From the NCBI GenBank assembly GCA_030640565.1, contig DAOWJD010000035.1:1-5744 (forward strand): a stretch of 5,744 nt of DNA, read 5' to 3'. Below, piece after piece: positions 5,086 to 5,744 of this stretch. Source of the DNA: Nanobdellota archaeon. GTDB taxonomy: Archaea; Nanobdellota; Nanobdellia; Pacearchaeales; GW2011-AR1. The stretch's first letter is position 1. Each line of letters starts with the position of its first letter. Made by a program: the position numbers and the translations under genes. The notes below the pieces were generated by a model that made no database searches, had not been told where the DNA came from, and saw only the letters and a list, made by a program, of their open reading frames with translations.

Positions 5086-5269
5086 ATTTGCTTATAAGTT
5101 CTATATAATCTTCTTGTCCTAAAAAAACTGATCTGCAACAGTATCTTTCAATTCCTAAATCATCAAGGACTTTTTTTGGTTTTTCACCTTCAGCCACCCT
5201 TTTTTTGTATTCTTCCCATAAATGACCTATGGGTTTTCCGCAGCTAAAGCAACGAATCGGGATTATAAT
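5072..5269 (-). CDS. rpoN: DNA-directed RNA polymerase subunit N (Rpo10/RPB10), non-standard ATT start
   Basis: 65-residue RNA polymerase subunit, orthologue of eukaryotic RPB10, a small zinc protein of the polymerase assembly platform. The translation (M)IIPIRCFSCGKPIGHLWEEY continues through KPKKVLDDLGIERYCCRSV to the C-terminus KFKKS. The zinc ligands are C7, C10, C44 and C45, as in the family. There is no ATG, GTG or TTG between the upstream in-frame stop (5288-5290) and the conserved IIP. The codon at the usual Met position is ATT (5267-5269), with GGAG 6 nt upstream. A search for standard starts would miss this gene. It follows the LAGLIDADG protein by 18 nt in the same frame, and its 3' end overlaps rnp4 tail-to-tail. 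Confidence 0.93.
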   Translation of the reverse strand: MIIPIRCFSCGKPIGHLWEEYKKRVAEGEKPKKVLDDLGIERYCCRSVFLGQEDYIELISKFKKS

Positions 5270-5275
5270 TTTAAA

Positions 5276-5280
5276 CTCCG
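5276..5280 (-). promoter_or_regulatory. Shine-Dalgarno site for rpoN
   Basis: CGGAG on the minus strand; GGAG ends 6 nt before the ATT codon at 5267-5269. This is the main evidence, besides homology, that translation starts at ATT. Confidence 0.65.
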
Positions 5281-5287
5281 AGGGGTA

Positions 5288-5744
5288 TTATTTTCCATTA
5301 TTTAATTTGTACTTGTGTGGATAACCTTCATAAAAAATGAAGCTAAACTCCTTAAGCAGGCTTAACTCAGAATAAACCTTATTCATTTTTAAAGCTTTTG
5401 ATATTTCTTTTGCAGTTCTATTTGGATTTTCCTTAATGTAATTAAAAACAAGTTTATGATTTTTTGGTAGATTGCCCTTTCCAGAATAAAAGAAAGATAC
5501 TAATTCAATTTTATTATTATGTTTTAAATATCGAAATATTTTTCTATAAAATGCTTCCTTATTATAAGAAATTAAACAGCATCCATCATATCCCTCATAC
5601 AATCCCATTTCCTTTAGATATTTTGAATAAATTTTTATTAATTCTTCATTTTTACATGCCCACCTTAAAGATTTGTTATATAAAGACACATTCCCCTCCG
5701 CATCAAATAGTCCTGCAAAAAAAGGATGTTTGTTTTTTATTAAT
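5288..5744 (-). CDS. LAGLIDADG + winged-helix protein (C-terminal part, runs off the window)
   Basis: 151 visible residues; the frame is open to the window's right edge, so the N-terminus is missing. A GTG at 5687-5689 could be mistaken for a start, but the frame upstream encodes FFAGLFDAEGNV, a LAGLIDADG motif with the acid as Glu (visible residue 16), so the gene begins further right. By its position this is probably the second motif of a two-motif protein. After it come typical LAGLIDADG strands and helices (LIKIYSKYLKEMGLYEGY), and from about residue 90 a winged-helix domain (HKLVFNYIKENPNRTAKEIS ... YKLNNGK). It ends 18 nt before rpoN on the same strand, so the two may be co-transcribed. 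It could be a homing endonuclease or a derived DNA-binding regulator; the sequence does not decide. Confidence 0.8.
   Translation of the reverse strand, partial: LIKNKHPFFAGLFDAEGNVSLYNKSLRWACKNEELIKIYSKYLKEMGLYEGYDGCCLISYNKEAFYRKIFRYLKHNNKIELVSFFYSGKGNLPKNHKLVFNYIKENPNRTAKEISKALKMNKVYSELSLLKEFSFIFYEGYPHKYKLNNGK

Noticed and set aside
5687..5689. GTG as the start of a 133-residue protein
   Set aside because: The frame is open to the window edge and encodes a LAGLIDADG motif just upstream, so the GTG is an internal valine codon.
5288..5744. Intein interpretation of the second LAGLIDADG protein
   Set aside because: It ends in a stop codon after a winged helix, with no C-terminal HN splice motif, and rpoN is complete from its IIP start.
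1..5744. CRISPR array or insertion sequence
   Set aside because: No regularly spaced direct repeats and no transposase-like frame were seen.

Overview
The window looks like chromosome of an AT-rich archaeon with a small genome. Several genes are specifically archaeal: the SecF-then-SecD order, an RNase P Rpp21/Rnp4 subunit, RNA polymerase subunit N (Rpo10), an unlinked 5S rRNA gene, and TATA-type promoters about 25 bp upstream of starts. The AT richness, tight packing, overlapping genes and stand-alone LAGLIDADG proteins suggest a DPANN-type lineage (Woesearchaeota/Pacearchaeota-like). That placement is inference; no marker here fixes it.

Layout, left to right. Positions 1-1514, minus strand: tRNA-Gly(TCC), then secF, then the first third of secD, which leaves the window at position 1. 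secF and secD overlap by 11 nt. Positions 1514-2437, minus: a stand-alone HTH plus LAGLIDADG protein wedged between tRNA-Arg(CCT) and tRNA-Gly; its stop codon shares one base with tRNA-Gly. Positions 2448-2608, minus: tRNA-Arg(CCT) and tRNA-Leu(CAA) in tandem, 3 nt apart. Positions 2609-2936: gene-poor, with a tRNA promoter, a nested inverted repeat and a short unassigned open frame. Positions 2937-3010, minus: tRNA-Cys(GCA) with unusual D- and T-loops. Positions 3012-3115, minus: an internally deleted short-chain dehydrogenase remnant. Positions 3105-4592, minus: a large D-2-hydroxyacid-dehydrogenase-like protein lacking the usual catalytic residues and carrying a ~150-residue insert. Positions 4692-5085, plus: 5S rRNA then rnp4. 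Positions 5072-5744, minus: a second LAGLIDADG plus winged-helix protein (partial) followed by rpoN, a 65-codon gene that has no ATG/GTG/TTG start.

How the parts fit: most genes are housekeeping (secretion, translation RNAs, RNase P, RNA polymerase). Stable-RNA genes are packed directly against protein genes (tRNA-Gly/secF 20 nt, 5S/rnp4 11 nt, LAGLIDADG gene/tRNA-Gly 1-nt overlap), so RNA processing probably creates some mRNA 5' ends. The accessory signal lies in the two HTH-fused LAGLIDADG proteins, each inserted beside an essential gene, and in the remodelled dehydrogenase followed by a decayed SDR gene. I do not see a complete new defence or mobile system; these are the best leads.
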